From Pseudoalteromonas sp. MMG007 (lineage in GTDB: Bacteria > Pseudomonadota > Gammaproteobacteria > Enterobacterales > Alteromonadaceae), in the NCBI RefSeq assembly GCF_018100985.1, contig NZ_JAGJEI010000016.1, positions 42,881 to 106,880 on the forward strand: a DNA stretch of 64,000 nucleotides, given 5' to 3'. A model generated the notes under the pieces. It did not search any database, was not told where the DNA came from, and saw only the letters and a program-made list of their open reading frames with translations. Of the stretch, positions 36,927-45,765 are shown one piece after another (the stretch's first letter is position 1; the number at the start of each line of letters is the position of its first letter). Made by a program: the position numbers and the translations under genes.

Positions 36927-37637
36927 ATGATTACCTTAATTACAGGGGCTACTTCAGGAATTGGTGAGCAGTTAGCGATAAAGTATGCAGAGCAGGGCGA
37001 TAAAGTAATAGCCTGTGGTCGAAACCGCGAAAAACTCGCTGAACTTGCAAAGCATGAAAACATTCAAATTTGTCAATTTGATGCCACAAGCCTCGATGAC
37101 ATTAAACAATCCACTATTGGTTTTACACAATTTGATCGCGTTATATTAAATGCTGGTAATTGTGAGTACGTTGATGATGCACGAAATTTTGATAGTGCTT
37201 TATTTGAGCGGGTAATTTCGGTCAACTTACTCGCTATGGGTTACTGCTTAGAAGCACTATTACCTAAAATAAACTCGGGTGGTCAACTTGTATTGGTAAG
37301 TTCTAGTGTCACTTACTTGCCTCTTCCACGTTCAGAAGCGTATGGTGCATCAAAAGCTGGCGTCAGTTATTTAGCTAAGAGCTTGGCGTTAGATTTAACT
37401 GATGTTGATGTAACGCTTGTTCACCCTGGCTTTGTGAAAACACCGCTAACTAATAAAAATGACTTTCCTATGCCTATGGCGGTTACTGCAAACGAAGCGG
37501 CAAATTATATGATTAAGGGGATACAAAAGCGGCGCAAAGAAGTTCATTTCCCTTATCGTTTTACACTCATTTTAAAAGCTTTGCGAATATTACCACTCCC
37601 GCTATGGCTTAAAATCGCAAAAGGATTAACTCGTTGA
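36927..37637 (+). CDS. Short-chain dehydrogenase/reductase
   Basis: The 236-residue product is a classical SDR: the nucleotide motif TGATSGIGEQLA at the N-terminus, VILNAGN for the NNAG position, the active site with VSSSVTYLPLPRSEAYGASKAG (Ser, Tyr-x3-Lys) and HPGFVKTPL. It is expected to oxidise or reduce an alcohol/carbonyl with NAD(P). Position between a SnoaL-like and an FAD protein suggests it acts on the same modified lipid or small molecule (inference). Its stop overlaps the TTG start of the next gene. Confidence 0.9.
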   Translation: MITLITGATSGIGEQLAIKYAEQGDKVIACGRNREKLAELAKHENIQICQFDATSLDDIKQSTIGFTQFDRVILNAGNCEYVDDARNFDSALFERVISVNLLAMGYCLEALLPKINSGGQLVLVSSSVTYLPLPRSEAYGASKAGVSYLAKSLALDLTDVDVTLVHPGFVKTPLTNKNDFPMPMAVTANEAANYMIKGIQKRRKEVHFPYRFTLILKALRILPLPLWLKIAKGLTR

Positions 37638-38890
37638 AAAAAATAGCAATAATTGGATCCGGCGTATCTGGATTAACTGCCGCACATTTACTTCATAAAC
37701 ATTATGATGTAACTGTGTTTGAAAAAAATGATTACATTGGTGGGCATACTGCCACCGTTGATGTAACTGTTAGTGGTGCTAAATACGCTATTGATACCGG
37801 TTTTATTGTTTTTAATGATAGAACCTACCCTTATTTTGAAAAATTACTTGCTCGTATAGGTGTTAACAAACAGCCTACTCAAATGAGTTTTAGTGTGCAC
37901 AATGACGCTACCGGATTTGAATATAACGGGCATACATTTACAAGTTTGTTTGCTCAGCGAAGAAATATATTTAGGCCTAAATTTTGGCGTCTTTTATACG
38001 ATATCGTTAAGTTTAATAAAGTGTGTAAAGCTATTTATGAGCAAGGTGACTATAAACAAGAGCATTCTTTAGGCGATTTACTTAACGAACATGGCTTTAA
38101 CGACTTTTTTAAATACCATTATATTTTGCCGATGGGCGCTGCTATTTGGTCTACCAGCATAAAAGAAATGGAAAATGTTGGTGTGGAATTTTTTGTTAAG
38201 TTTTTCTTTAATCACGGTCTTTTAGATATAACTAATCGACCGCAGTGGTATGTTATTCCGGGTGGATCTCGTGAGTATATTAATCCCTTAATAAAGGGAT
38301 TTGCGGATAAAATAAAATTAAATAGTAATATTAAATCAGTGACGCGAACTGACGACAAAGCCATTATAGAATTTTCACTTGGTGACAAAGAAGAATTTGA
38401 TAAAGTCATTTTTGCTTGTCATTCAGACCAAGCACTTAGTCTTTTAGCCGATGCAACAGCGCAAGAACAATCTGTTTTAGGTGCAATAGCTTATACAGAG
38501 AACTCTGTTGTTTTACACACCGATACGAGTTTATTACCTGATAGAAAAGCAGCGTGGGCAAGTTGGAATTACCTTCTTAATAACAACACAGATAAAGCTG
38601 CTGTTGTTACATATCAAATGAATATTCTGCAAGGCATCGCAAGTGACACGCAATTTTGTGTAACGCTTAATCATCTTCAAGGTATTGAGCAAAGTAAAAT
38701 ACTACGAGAATTTACTTATCACCATCCTGTATTTAATCAATCATCCATAGCCGCACAAAAGCAAAAACACAGTATTGATGGGCAAAATAACAGTTACTTT
38801 TGTGGTGCTTATTGGTATAACGGCTTTCATGAAGATGGCGTACGAAGCGGTGTAGACGTTGCAAAGCAGTTAGGTGTTGAGTTTGACTAG
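37634..38890 (+). CDS. FAD-dependent amine-oxidase-like oxidoreductase
   Basis: The 418-residue product has an N-terminal FAD-binding motif (IGSGVSGLTAAHLL then VTVFEKNDYIGGHTATV) and the NAD(P)-binding/amine-oxidase-like layout, with YVIPGGSREYINPL in the middle and YFCGAYWYNGFHEDGVRSG near the C-terminus. Relatives sit beside DUF1365 and CFA-like genes in many bacteria and in the Rhodobacter sigma-E regulon, where they are tied to unusual fatty acids. TTG 37634 overlaps the SDR stop and conserved sequence begins at once, so the rare start is accepted. Confidence 0.88.
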   Translation: MKKIAIIGSGVSGLTAAHLLHKHYDVTVFEKNDYIGGHTATVDVTVSGAKYAIDTGFIVFNDRTYPYFEKLLARIGVNKQPTQMSFSVHNDATGFEYNGHTFTSLFAQRRNIFRPKFWRLLYDIVKFNKVCKAIYEQGDYKQEHSLGDLLNEHGFNDFFKYHYILPMGAAIWSTSIKEMENVGVEFFVKFFFNHGLLDITNRPQWYVIPGGSREYINPLIKGFADKIKLNSNIKSVTRTDDKAIIEFSLGDKEEFDKVIFACHSDQALSLLADATAQEQSVLGAIAYTENSVVLHTDTSLLPDRKAAWASWNYLLNNNTDKAAVVTYQMNILQGIASDTQFCVTLNHLQGIEQSKILREFTYHHPVFNQSSIAAQKQKHSIDGQNNSYFCGAYWYNGFHEDGVRSGVDVAKQLGVEFD

Positions 38891-39611
38891 TGCAGTGTAC
38901 TTAGGCGATGTTAGACATCGCCGATTTGCTGTTAAAAACCATAGCTTTAACTACTCGCTTTATATGATGTGGGTTGATTTGAAGCAGCCTCTAAACTTAA
39001 ATAATATTCATCCTATGTTAGGTACGTTTGGGTTTAAAGCACTTAGGTTTAAACAATCAGATTACTTGCAACACGTCCCTAACCCACAACAACACACTGT
39101 ATTTGAACGTGCGCAAATGCAATTAAAATCGCTTGGTGTTGATGAAGAGTTTGAGCATGTTTATATGCTGGGACAATTGCGCTGTTTTGGGATATATTTT
39201 AGCCCAGTAAATTTTTATTTTTATGGCCACACTAGTGACGAATTTAAGTATTTAGTAGCAGAAGTAAGTAATACACCTTGGAATGAGCGACATTACTATT
39301 TAGTTCCTTTAGGAAAAAAAGTGAACTTTAAAAAAGTCTTTTCCGTATCACCCTTCATGGATTTGAATATGAACTACCACTGGCATATTCGACATACACT
39401 TAGTAATACGTTAATACACATAGAAAACAAGAAAAATGAAACATTGCTATTCGATGCTTCTTTAAGACTAAAACGTCAAGAGCTCACAAAAGATGCGGTT
39501 AGTCAGTTATTAAAGCGGTTTCCTGCTATGACGTGGTCTGTTTTCAAAGGTATTTATGTGCAAGCATTTAAACTGTTTGTGAAAAAGGTGCCTTTTTTAG
39601 GCCACTCGTAA
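38874..39611 (+). CDS. DUF1365 protein
   Basis: The product of about 240 residues is a DUF1365 member: SAVYLGDVRHRRFAVKNHSF at the N-terminus, then NFYFYGHTSDEFKYLVAEVSNTPWNERHYY. It overlaps the end of the FAD gene; GTG 38874, TTG 38877 or TTG 38883 are all possible starts, the last giving MTSAVYLGDVRH. No reaction is established for the domain, but it nearly always neighbours an FAD oxidoreductase and a CFA-like methyltransferase, which suggests a step in fatty-acyl modification. Confidence 0.87.
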   Translation: MLSLTSAVYLGDVRHRRFAVKNHSFNYSLYMMWVDLKQPLNLNNIHPMLGTFGFKALRFKQSDYLQHVPNPQQHTVFERAQMQLKSLGVDEEFEHVYMLGQLRCFGIYFSPVNFYFYGHTSDEFKYLVAEVSNTPWNERHYYLVPLGKKVNFKKVFSVSPFMDLNMNYHWHIRHTLSNTLIHIENKKNETLLFDASLRLKRQELTKDAVSQLLKRFPAMTWSVFKGIYVQAFKLFVKKVPFLGHS

Positions 39612-39662
39612 ATGTATTTCGTATTAGACTTGGGTAGTTAAAACAATAATATAGGTATTTCA

Positions 39663-40925
39663 ATGGAAAAAGTATCAAGTTTAAATTGCGCACACAACAC
39701 AGGCTGGTTTACTAACTTTTATAAGAGGCTAGTTACAGGCGCTTTTTCTTCTATAGAAACTGGCCAAATAATACTAGTTGATGGTAATTCGCGCTCTGTT
39801 TTCGGTGATACTTCATCAAATTTAAAAGTTACAGTTAGCGTTAACGATAAAGCCATGTACAAAGCATTTGCGTTATCGGGTAGCGTAGGTGCTGGAGAGT
39901 CCTATATTTTAGGTCACTGGTCTTGCGATAATCTAACTCGCCTCATCGAAATATTTGCAATTAACCAAGATCAATTAGATAACTTTGAAAAGAAGTTCTC
40001 CTTTTTTAGCAACATAGCACACAGAATTAATCACCTTAAAAATAAAAATTCAGAGTCTGGTTCTAAAAAGAATATTGTTGCTCACTACGATTTAGGCAAC
40101 GACTTGTACGAATCTTTTTTATCGGATGAAATGTTGTATTCAAGCGCTGTATATCCAAGTAAAGATGCAACGCTTGAACAAGCGCAGCAATACAAACTTA
40201 AACGTATTTGCGAGCAGGTAGAACTCCAACAAGGCGATTCGGTGATAGAAATAGGTACTGGTTGGGGAGCGTTCGCTATTTACGCAGCAACGCATTATGA
40301 CTGCCACGTAACAACCACAACTATATCTGATGAGCAATACGACTACGTTGCTAAAAAGGTACGAAGCCTGGGGCTTGAAAGAAAAATAACGTTATTAAAG
40401 CTTGATTATCGATTATTAGAAGGGCAGTACGATAAGCTCGTTTCGATTGAAATGATAGAAGCTGTCGGTCACGAGTATTTACCAAGCTTTTTTACTAAGT
40501 GCGGTGACCTACTCAAAGAAAATGGCGCTATGCTTATTCAGGCAATAACAATAAGCGATCAGCGTTATAAACATTATTTAAAAAATTCTGATTTTATTCA
40601 GCAATATATATTTCCTGGTGGGTGTTTGCCATCGCTCAACGAAATGAGCGAACAAATTAAAAATAACACTAACATGGTTATTCATACGGTTAATGATATT
40701 GGCGCTCACTATGCACGAACATTAGCTGATTGGCGTGAGCGCTTTATTAAGAGTTGGCCAGAGTTAGATAGAACCAAATTTGACGAACGCTTTTACAGGC
40801 TCTGGTTGTTTTACCTTGCATATTGTGAAGGGGCATTTAGAACTCGTGCCACGAGTACGGTACATTTAATGGCTCGTAAACCGCGCTTTACTAGCGATAA
40901 TGATGAAATTGCACTCGGTTATTAA
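39663..40925 (+). CDS. CFA-synthase-like SAM-dependent fatty-acyl methyltransferase
   Basis: The 420-residue product has an N-terminal lipid-binding part (about 20-120, with SGSVGAGESYILGHWSCDN) and a methyltransferase domain: IVAHYDLGNDLYESFLSDEM, the SAM motif VIEIGTGWGAFAIYAA, and later EMIEAVGHEYL and GAFRTRATSTVHLM. It belongs to the cyclopropane-fatty-acyl-phospholipid synthase family, but could instead methylate without ring formation, as recalled for a Rhodobacter relative making furan fatty-acid precursors. It starts 51 bases after DUF1365 and overlaps the DUF2878 gene. Confidence 0.88.
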   Translation: MEKVSSLNCAHNTGWFTNFYKRLVTGAFSSIETGQIILVDGNSRSVFGDTSSNLKVTVSVNDKAMYKAFALSGSVGAGESYILGHWSCDNLTRLIEIFAINQDQLDNFEKKFSFFSNIAHRINHLKNKNSESGSKKNIVAHYDLGNDLYESFLSDEMLYSSAVYPSKDATLEQAQQYKLKRICEQVELQQGDSVIEIGTGWGAFAIYAATHYDCHVTTTTISDEQYDYVAKKVRSLGLERKITLLKLDYRLLEGQYDKLVSIEMIEAVGHEYLPSFFTKCGDLLKENGAMLIQAITISDQRYKHYLKNSDFIQQYIFPGGCLPSLNEMSEQIKNNTNMVIHTVNDIGAHYARTLADWRERFIKSWPELDRTKFDERFYRLWLFYLAYCEGAFRTRATSTVHLMARKPRFTSDNDEIALGY

Positions 40926-41412
40926 TTTTGTCTTGTTTCAAGCAGTATGGTTTTTGTCATTACTGCTTGAAGGGCAATCTGTTTACGTAACGCCTTTAGT
41001 CATTGCTCTGATGTTTTATTTATCAAAGCAAAAAAAGCACGATGCTATTTTAATGTTAAAGGCGCTACCATTAGGCCTATTCGGCGAGTTTATTGCCATA
41101 AATCTAGGCTTGCTTGATTTTCATTCTTACCCATTTCCTCTTTGGCTTGTATTTTTATGGGCCTCTTTAGTGCTGTGTATTAACAGCTCTATGTCTTTTT
41201 TGACTTCACTTAAGTTTTGGCAAGCATTTTTAGTATGTTTAGCATTTGCACCCGCAAGTTACTGGGCAGGCGCTCGCTTTGGTGTCCTAAACTTACCATT
41301 GCCCCTGATACAATTTTGGCTGATATACGGCTTAATATGGGCAAGTATGTTTACTCTAATATTGCTTATAAACTCAAAAATTAAAGCGGTGCTGAATACA
41401 AAACCTCTTTAG
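40900..41412 (+). CDS. DUF2878 membrane protein
   Basis: The 170-residue product is very hydrophobic with about five or six membrane segments, opening with SVINFVLFQAVWFLSLLLEG, as DUF2878 proteins do. It overlaps the CFA-like gene by 26 bases (ATG 40900, or ATG 40903), so it is translated from the same message. Function unknown; it may act on membrane lipids with its neighbours. A new putative ECF promoter begins just downstream. Confidence 0.82.
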   Translation: MMKLHSVINFVLFQAVWFLSLLLEGQSVYVTPLVIALMFYLSKQKKHDAILMLKALPLGLFGEFIAINLGLLDFHSYPFPLWLVFLWASLVLCINSSMSFLTSLKFWQAFLVCLAFAPASYWAGARFGVLNLPLPLIQFWLIYGLIWASMFTLILLINSKIKAVLNTKPL

Positions 41413-41435
41413 CTTTCCTTAGTCTGCTTGTGATT

Positions 41436-41461
41436 TGATCAAACTCGTTCTGTAGCGCGTA
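41436..41461 (+). promoter_or_regulatory. Putative ECF-sigma promoter before the chalcone-isomerase-like gene
   Basis: TGATCA at 41436-41441, 16 bases, then CGTA at 41458-41461, 32 bases before the TTG start. Spacing is identical to the sites at 32134 and 32780. It would start a second unit of the regulon, or boost the distal genes. Confidence 0.68.
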
Positions 41462-41493
41462 TATTTAGTACTTTATAAAGTTAAGGAACGATT

Positions 41494-41982
41494 TTGAAAA
41501 TAAATTTATTAATTAGTTTTTGCTTTTTACTCACCTCATATAACGCCTATGCAAATGATGACTTTACAAAAGTAGGCGAAGCCAGAATGGAGTATTTATT
41601 TTGGGACGTTTACGATGCCATATTGTTTACACCTTCTGGTAAATATAAAAGCGGTGAAAATCCGATAAAGTTCAAGCTTAAATACTTGCGTGACTTTGAG
41701 GCAAAAGACATTGTTAAAGCAACTAAAGAGCAGTGGGAGCATTTAAACAAGCCTGATTTATCACAAAAGTATGCAGATAAATTACTTAATATTTGGCCAA
41801 ATATAAATAAAGGCGACTCCTTAATGTTAGAAACAGACGTTAATGGTAAAAGTACATTTTATTATAACGACGAAGAAGTTGGCCACATAGATGATGCTCA
41901 ATTTGCTAAAGACTTTTTGGCAATTTGGCTTGATAAAAACACGTCAGAGCCTGCGATTCGACAACAATTACTAGGAAACTAA
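41494..41982 (+). CDS. Chalcone-isomerase-like periplasmic protein
   Basis: The 162-residue product has a signal peptide (LLISFCFLLTSYNAYA) and a chalcone-isomerase-like fold signature: KVGEARMEYLFWDVYDAILF, then LKYLRDFEAKDIVKATKEQW. Bacterial members are not flavonoid enzymes; they may bind fatty acids. The TTG start at 41494 is supported by AAGGA upstream and the signal peptide. It has its own putative ECF promoter and is followed after 3 bases by a DUF3833 lipoprotein gene. Confidence 0.85.
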   Translation: MKINLLISFCFLLTSYNAYANDDFTKVGEARMEYLFWDVYDAILFTPSGKYKSGENPIKFKLKYLRDFEAKDIVKATKEQWEHLNKPDLSQKYADKLLNIWPNINKGDSLMLETDVNGKSTFYYNDEEVGHIDDAQFAKDFLAIWLDKNTSEPAIRQQLLGN

Positions 41983-41985
41983 TTT

Positions 41986-42522
41986 ATGAGTTTATTAAAG
42001 ATAAAGCCATTCATAGTGTGTATTTTTGCCATGTTTTTAATTAGCTGTTCAGCGCCAAATGTCGAGCACTATAAAAACAGTTCGCCAGTGTTTAACTTTA
42101 AAGAGTTTTTTAGTGGTAATTTGAAAGCCTACGGCGTTGTACAAGACTATAAAGGCGAGTTAACCCGTAAACTAGTTGTAGACATGCATGCAACCTGGAA
42201 TGGCTCTCAAGGCGTTATTGAAGAAGATTTTGTATATGATGATGGTGAAACCCAAAAGCGTATATGGAAAGTGACACTTAACGACGATAATACATTAACA
42301 GGAACAGCCGCTGATGTAACAGGTGTAGCTAAAGGTAAAAGTAACGGCAGTGTTTTTCATTGGAATTATGATGTTGAGCTACCATACGATGGCTCTACGC
42401 TTAACGTAAACTTTGATGACTGGATGTACTTGGTAACACAATCACGCTTGATAAACCGCACATCTATTGTTAAGTTTGGTGTCGAGGTCGGGGAAGTGAC
42501 CTTAGTTATCGAGAAGATATAG
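41986..42522 (+). CDS. DUF3833 lipoprotein
   Basis: The 178-residue product has a lipoprotein signal (CIFAMFLISC, lipobox LISC) and a DUF3833 body: FNFKEFFSGNLKAYGVVQDY, DFVYDDGETQKRIWKV and FDDWMYLVTQSRLINRTSI. It probably sits on the outer or inner membrane facing the periplasm. Lipocalin-like lipid binding is suggested only by its all-beta look. It starts 3 bases after the chalcone-isomerase-like gene and ends the stress locus. Confidence 0.87.
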   Translation: MSLLKIKPFIVCIFAMFLISCSAPNVEHYKNSSPVFNFKEFFSGNLKAYGVVQDYKGELTRKLVVDMHATWNGSQGVIEEDFVYDDGETQKRIWKVTLNDDNTLTGTAADVTGVAKGKSNGSVFHWNYDVELPYDGSTLNVNFDDWMYLVTQSRLINRTSIVKFGVEVGEVTLVIEKI

Positions 42523-42732
42523 TTGGTTTACGGCGTTGTTCTACTTGTACCAAAATTGAACTCAAATTAAGTCTTTGTTAACCCAACACACTGTATTTTA
42601 CCGAGAATTATTAAAATTTTATTTATTTTCTAAGAATTTAGGCAAAATATGCAATTTGCTGTTGCTAACTCTTTAAAAATACATAAAGATAGGTTTTGCG
42701 AAGGCAAAATAATAACGAATAGGAATCTAATA

Positions 42733-43008
42733 ATGAATAAAGCTCAATTAGTTGAAAAAATCGCTACTGATGCAGAAATTTCTAAAGCTGCAGCTACACG
42801 TGCACTTGACGCGTTTACTGGCGCTGTAACTTCTTCTTTAAAAGAAGGTAATTCAGTTGCATTAGTTGGTTTTGGTACTTTCTCAGTTAAAGAACGTGCA
42901 GCACGCACTGGCCGTAACCCACAAACGGGTGCTGAGATTCAAATCGCAGCGGCAACTATCCCAAGCTTTAAAGCAGGTAAAGGTCTTAAAGATCAAGTAA
43001 ACCCTTAA
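42733..43008 (+). CDS. HU-family DNA-binding protein
   Basis: The 91-residue product is a typical [21 protein letters not shown] at the start, [21 protein letters not shown] in the DNA-binding arm and [15 protein letters not shown] at the end. It bends and compacts DNA as a dimer. ATG 42733 has AGGA upstream; the longer open frame upstream is not conserved-looking. It stands alone and has a strong terminator 20 bases later. The sequence alone does not separate HupA from HupB. Confidence 0.95.
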   Translation: MNKAQLVEKIATDAEISKAAATRALDAFTGAVTSSLKEGNSVALVGFGTFSVKERAARTGRNPQTGAEIQIAAATIPSFKAGKGLKDQVNP

Positions 43009-43029
43009 TTGGCGATTTACAGAATTTTT

Positions 43030-43057
43030 AAAAAAGAGCTTTAAGCTCTTTTTTTTT
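43030..43057 (+). terminator. Terminator after the HU gene
   Basis: AAAAAGAGCTT and AAGCTCTTTTT form the stem, followed by further Ts to nine in a row. Strong intrinsic terminator; the flanking As could let it work in both directions. Confidence 0.9.
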
Positions 43058-43144
43058 ACCTGTAAAAAAGTTACGAAGCAGCGCTTGTAAACTACGAATC
43101 CACAATAGTACTTGATTTATTCGAGGTATTTTATTGATGCTAAT

Positions 43145-43250
43145 GCATCAAAAACTTCTCATATACGACTGCATTAGTACAGGATCAATTAGCGTTAACA
43201 ATTATCTCTAAGTCGATTACTTTATTAAGCAAATTGGTACAAATTTCTTT
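43145..43250. repeat. Diverged copy of a short interspersed repeat
   Basis: The left part (AAAACTTCTCATATACGACTGCAT) and right part (TTATTAAGCAAATTGGTACAAA) match the two ends of the longer repeat at 49015-49220 in the same order. The middle is shorter and diverged. It lies between convergent HU and ilvIH genes. A small palindrome (TGATGC, TAAT, GCATCA) abuts its left end. Confidence 0.5.
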
Positions 43251-43262
43251 TTGAATAATATA

Positions 43263-43296
43263 AAAACCCCTGCTAATTGCTTAGCAGGGGTTTTGC
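43263..43296 (-). terminator. Terminator of the ilvIH operon
   Basis: AAAACCCCTGCTAA and TTAGCAGGGGTTTT pair over 14 bp around TTGC. On the minus strand it is followed by TTTTATATT. It lies about 40 bases past the ilvH stop. Confidence 0.88.
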
Positions 43297-43334
43297 TTAA
43301 TACTCACTAAAAATGCACTGTAACTTATTTAAAG

Positions 43335-43832
43335 TTACGCTTTTAAAGCTTTGTCGCCTCGTCCAATACCAACGGCACCTGAGCGGACAACTTCGATAAT
43401 GTCTGTTTCGTGGCGAAGAGTGTCTAAAAACGATTCTATTTTGTCTGTACTACTTACAAGCTGTAGGCTGTAACTTTGTCGGCCCATATCTAAAATAGCC
43501 CCTTGGAACACATCAACCACACGTGTTACAGCCGCTCGTGTGGTTTCGTCTTGGGCAAATACTTTAACAAGTAGTAATTCACGCTCTATATGGCTCATTT
43601 CTGTTAAGTCGATGATCTTAAGTACATCAACAAGCTTATTTACTTGTTTCGTAATTTGCTCAACAATTCTGTCATCGCCCATCGTTGTTATGGTAATACG
43701 TGATAAAGATTGATCATCGGTTGTGCCTACAGTTAAGCTATCTATGTTGTACGCGCGTTGTGAAAAAAGCCCTACAATGCGCGACAGAGCACCAGGTTCG
43801 TTTTCTAATAATATAGATAAAATACGACGCAT
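43335..43832 (-). CDS. ilvH: Acetolactate synthase small (regulatory) subunit
   Basis: IlvH activates the catalytic subunit and gives valine feedback inhibition. The 165-residue product has an N-terminal ACT domain ([20 protein letters not shown], then RAYNIDSLTVGTTDD) and the C-terminal half (about 85-160) that stimulates catalysis. Length equals E. coli IlvH within two residues. Its ATG overlaps the ilvI stop by one base (TAATG), so translation is coupled. Confidence 0.94.
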   Translation of the reverse strand: MRRILSILLENEPGALSRIVGLFSQRAYNIDSLTVGTTDDQSLSRITITTMGDDRIVEQITKQVNKLVDVLKIIDLTEMSHIERELLLVKVFAQDETTRAAVTRVVDVFQGAILDMGRQSYSLQLVSSTDKIESFLDTLRHETDIIEVVRSGAVGIGRGDKALKA

Positions 43833-45556
43833 TATGCTTTTACTCCTTTACGTAACCACATCTCATCAATGCCACCTAGTTTAATTTGCATTGGGTATAC
43901 ATGTTCTTTCTCATCAACGTTAATATCTAAAAATACTAAACGGTCGTTAATACTCATTGCTTTATCAATGGCAGGTTGTAGCTCATCGAGCGTGTCGACT
44001 TTAATACCAACATGGCCGTAACTTTCAACAAGCTTTACAAAATCAGGTAATGAGTCCATGTAAGACGATGAGTGGCGACCGCCATAAATCATGTCTTGCC
44101 ATTGGCGTACCATACCTAAAGAGCGATTATTTAATGATACAACTTTAACAGCTAAGTTATATTGCAAACACGTTGATAGCTCTTGAATGTTCATTTGTAT
44201 AGAGCCGTCGCCTGTTACACATACCGATTCTTTATCTGGGAACGCTAATTTAACCCCCATTGCTGCTGGTAAACCAAAGCCCATAGTGCCTAGACCACCA
44301 GAGTTGATCCACTGGCGAGGGTTTTTAAATGGGTAGTATTGAGCGGCAAACATTTGATGCTGACCTACGTCTGAGCTTACATATGCATCGCCGTTTGTTG
44401 CTTTATATACTGCTTCGATAACAGTTTGGGGCTTAATTTTATCGCCATCGGTGTTGTAATTCAGACATTTTTGCTCACGCCAACTAATAATTTGTCGCCA
44501 CCAATCTTCTTGAGCGCTTCTATCGATTTGTATTGGGCTTTTATCAATAGCAGTTTGTAGTTGTTCTATCACCGTTGCTAAACATCCTACAACCGGAATA
44601 TGAGCTTTAATAGTTTTAGAAATTGAGGTTGGGTCTACATCAACATGCACGATGGTTGCGTTAGGGCAAAACTTGTTAACGTTATTTGTAACACGATCAT
44701 CAAAACGTGCGCCTAAGGCTAAAATTACATCAGCGTTGGCCATTGCTTTATTTGCTTCAAGTGTACCGTGCATACCAAGCATACCCACAAAATTAGGGTG
44801 TACGCCGGAAATACCACCAAGGCCCATTAAGGTATTTGTGATGGGCGCATTTAACGATTCTACTAAGTGAGTTAATTGCTCCGATGTATTAGAAAGTACA
44901 ATTCCGCCACCTGAATAAATGACTAGTTTCTTTGCTTCAAGAATAGCGGTTACTGCTTTGCGTATTTGTTTTGAGTGACCTTTTGTATTTGGGCTATAAG
45001 TCCTAAGCTCAGTAGTTTTAGGGAATTCGTACTCAAACTTAATTGCCGGGTTAAGCATATCTTTTGGTAGTTCAACCACTACAGGGCCTGGGCGGCCTGT
45101 ACTTGCAATATAAAACGCTTTTGCAAGTATGGCTGGGATCTCTTTAGCGCTTCGACAGTTAAAGCTGTGTTTAACTACGGGGCGCGAACACCCAACAATA
45201 TCGGTTTCTTGAAATGCATCGTCGCCAATAAGGCTTGTTGGTACTTGCCCTGATAAAACGACCATAGGGATTGAATCCATATACGCTGTAGCAATACCTG
45301 TAATACAGTTTGTAGCGCCAGGGCCTGAGGTAGCAAGCACAACACCCACTTCACCAGTGGCACGGGCATAGCCATCAGCCATGTGCGTTGCTGCTTGTTC
45401 ATGGCGCACTAAAATATGCTCAATATCATCTTGTTGAAAAAGTGCATCATATAAGTCTAAAACCGAACCACCAGGGTAGCCAAATATGTATTTAACCTTT
45501 AGCTCTTTTAAGGCCTGAACTACTAGTTCAGAGCCATTGTATTCTTGTTTGCTCAT
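43832..45556 (-). CDS. ilvI: Acetolactate synthase large (catalytic) subunit
   Basis: This TPP enzyme condenses pyruvate to acetolactate (valine/leucine) or with 2-ketobutyrate (isoleucine). The product (574 residues from ATG 45556) has the catalytic Glu in [18 protein letters not shown], and the TPP-Mg motif begins at [15 protein letters not shown] and ends in NNRSL. ATG 45556 is chosen over the ATG ten codons upstream because AGAGGA then has correct spacing and the upstream codons come from the attenuator tail. It is preceded by a leader peptide and terminator, so expression should follow the supply of charged Leu/Val/Ile tRNAs. Confidence 0.95.
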   Translation of the reverse strand: MSKQEYNGSELVVQALKELKVKYIFGYPGGSVLDLYDALFQQDDIEHILVRHEQAATHMADGYARATGEVGVVLATSGPGATNCITGIATAYMDSIPMVVLSGQVPTSLIGDDAFQETDIVGCSRPVVKHSFNCRSAKEIPAILAKAFYIASTGRPGPVVVELPKDMLNPAIKFEYEFPKTTELRTYSPNTKGHSKQIRKAVTAILEAKKLVIYSGGGIVLSNTSEQLTHLVESLNAPITNTLMGLGGISGVHPNFVGMLGMHGTLEANKAMANADVILALGARFDDRVTNNVNKFCPNATIVHVDVDPTSISKTIKAHIPVVGCLATVIEQLQTAIDKSPIQIDRSAQEDWWRQIISWREQKCLNYNTDGDKIKPQTVIEAVYKATNGDAYVSSDVGQHQMFAAQYYPFKNPRQWINSGGLGTMGFGLPAAMGVKLAFPDKESVCVTGDGSIQMNIQELSTCLQYNLAVKVVSLNNRSLGMVRQWQDMIYGGRHSSSYMDSLPDFVKLVESYGHVGIKVDTLDELQPAIDKAMSINDRLVFLDINVDEKEHVYPMQIKLGGIDEMWLRKGVKA

Positions 45557-45583
45557 CCTCATTCCTCTGTGCGCTTTTTTGTG

Positions 45584-45618
45584 CATAAAAAAACCCCCGC
45601 GTAGTGCGAGGGTTTTTA
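45584..45618 (-). terminator. Attenuator terminator of the ilvIH leader
   Basis: On the minus strand AAAAACCCTCGC, the loop ACTAC, and GCGGGGGTTTTTTT form a hairpin with a T run. It lies 17 bases after the leader peptide stop and 28 bases before the ilvI start. This is the expected place for a transcription attenuator. Confidence 0.88.
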
Positions 45619-45635
45619 AAAAGCAGTATCACTTC

Positions 45636-45707
45636 TTAATACATCCCCGCTGGGCTTATAACTAAGACCAGTACGAGTACGACTAAAAGATTAATATGTG
45701 TGTTCAT
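45636..45707 (-). CDS. ilv leader peptide (attenuation)
   Basis: A 23-residue frame reads MNTHINLLVVLVLVLVIS then PAGMY. It has ten Leu/Val residues in an unbroken block, with Ile on either side. Such a run is the mark of a branched-chain amino-acid leader: ribosome stalling at scarce Leu, Val or Ile codons would prevent the downstream terminator from forming. It lies between a good sigma70 promoter and the attenuator. Comparable leaders are known before E. coli ilvBN and ilvGMEDA. Confidence 0.9.
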   Translation of the reverse strand: MNTHINLLVVLVLVLVISPAGMY

Positions 45708-45765
45708 AGTTTTTACTCTATTTAGCAAAACACTGCTTTTAAATTAAATATTCTCTATAGGTTTA

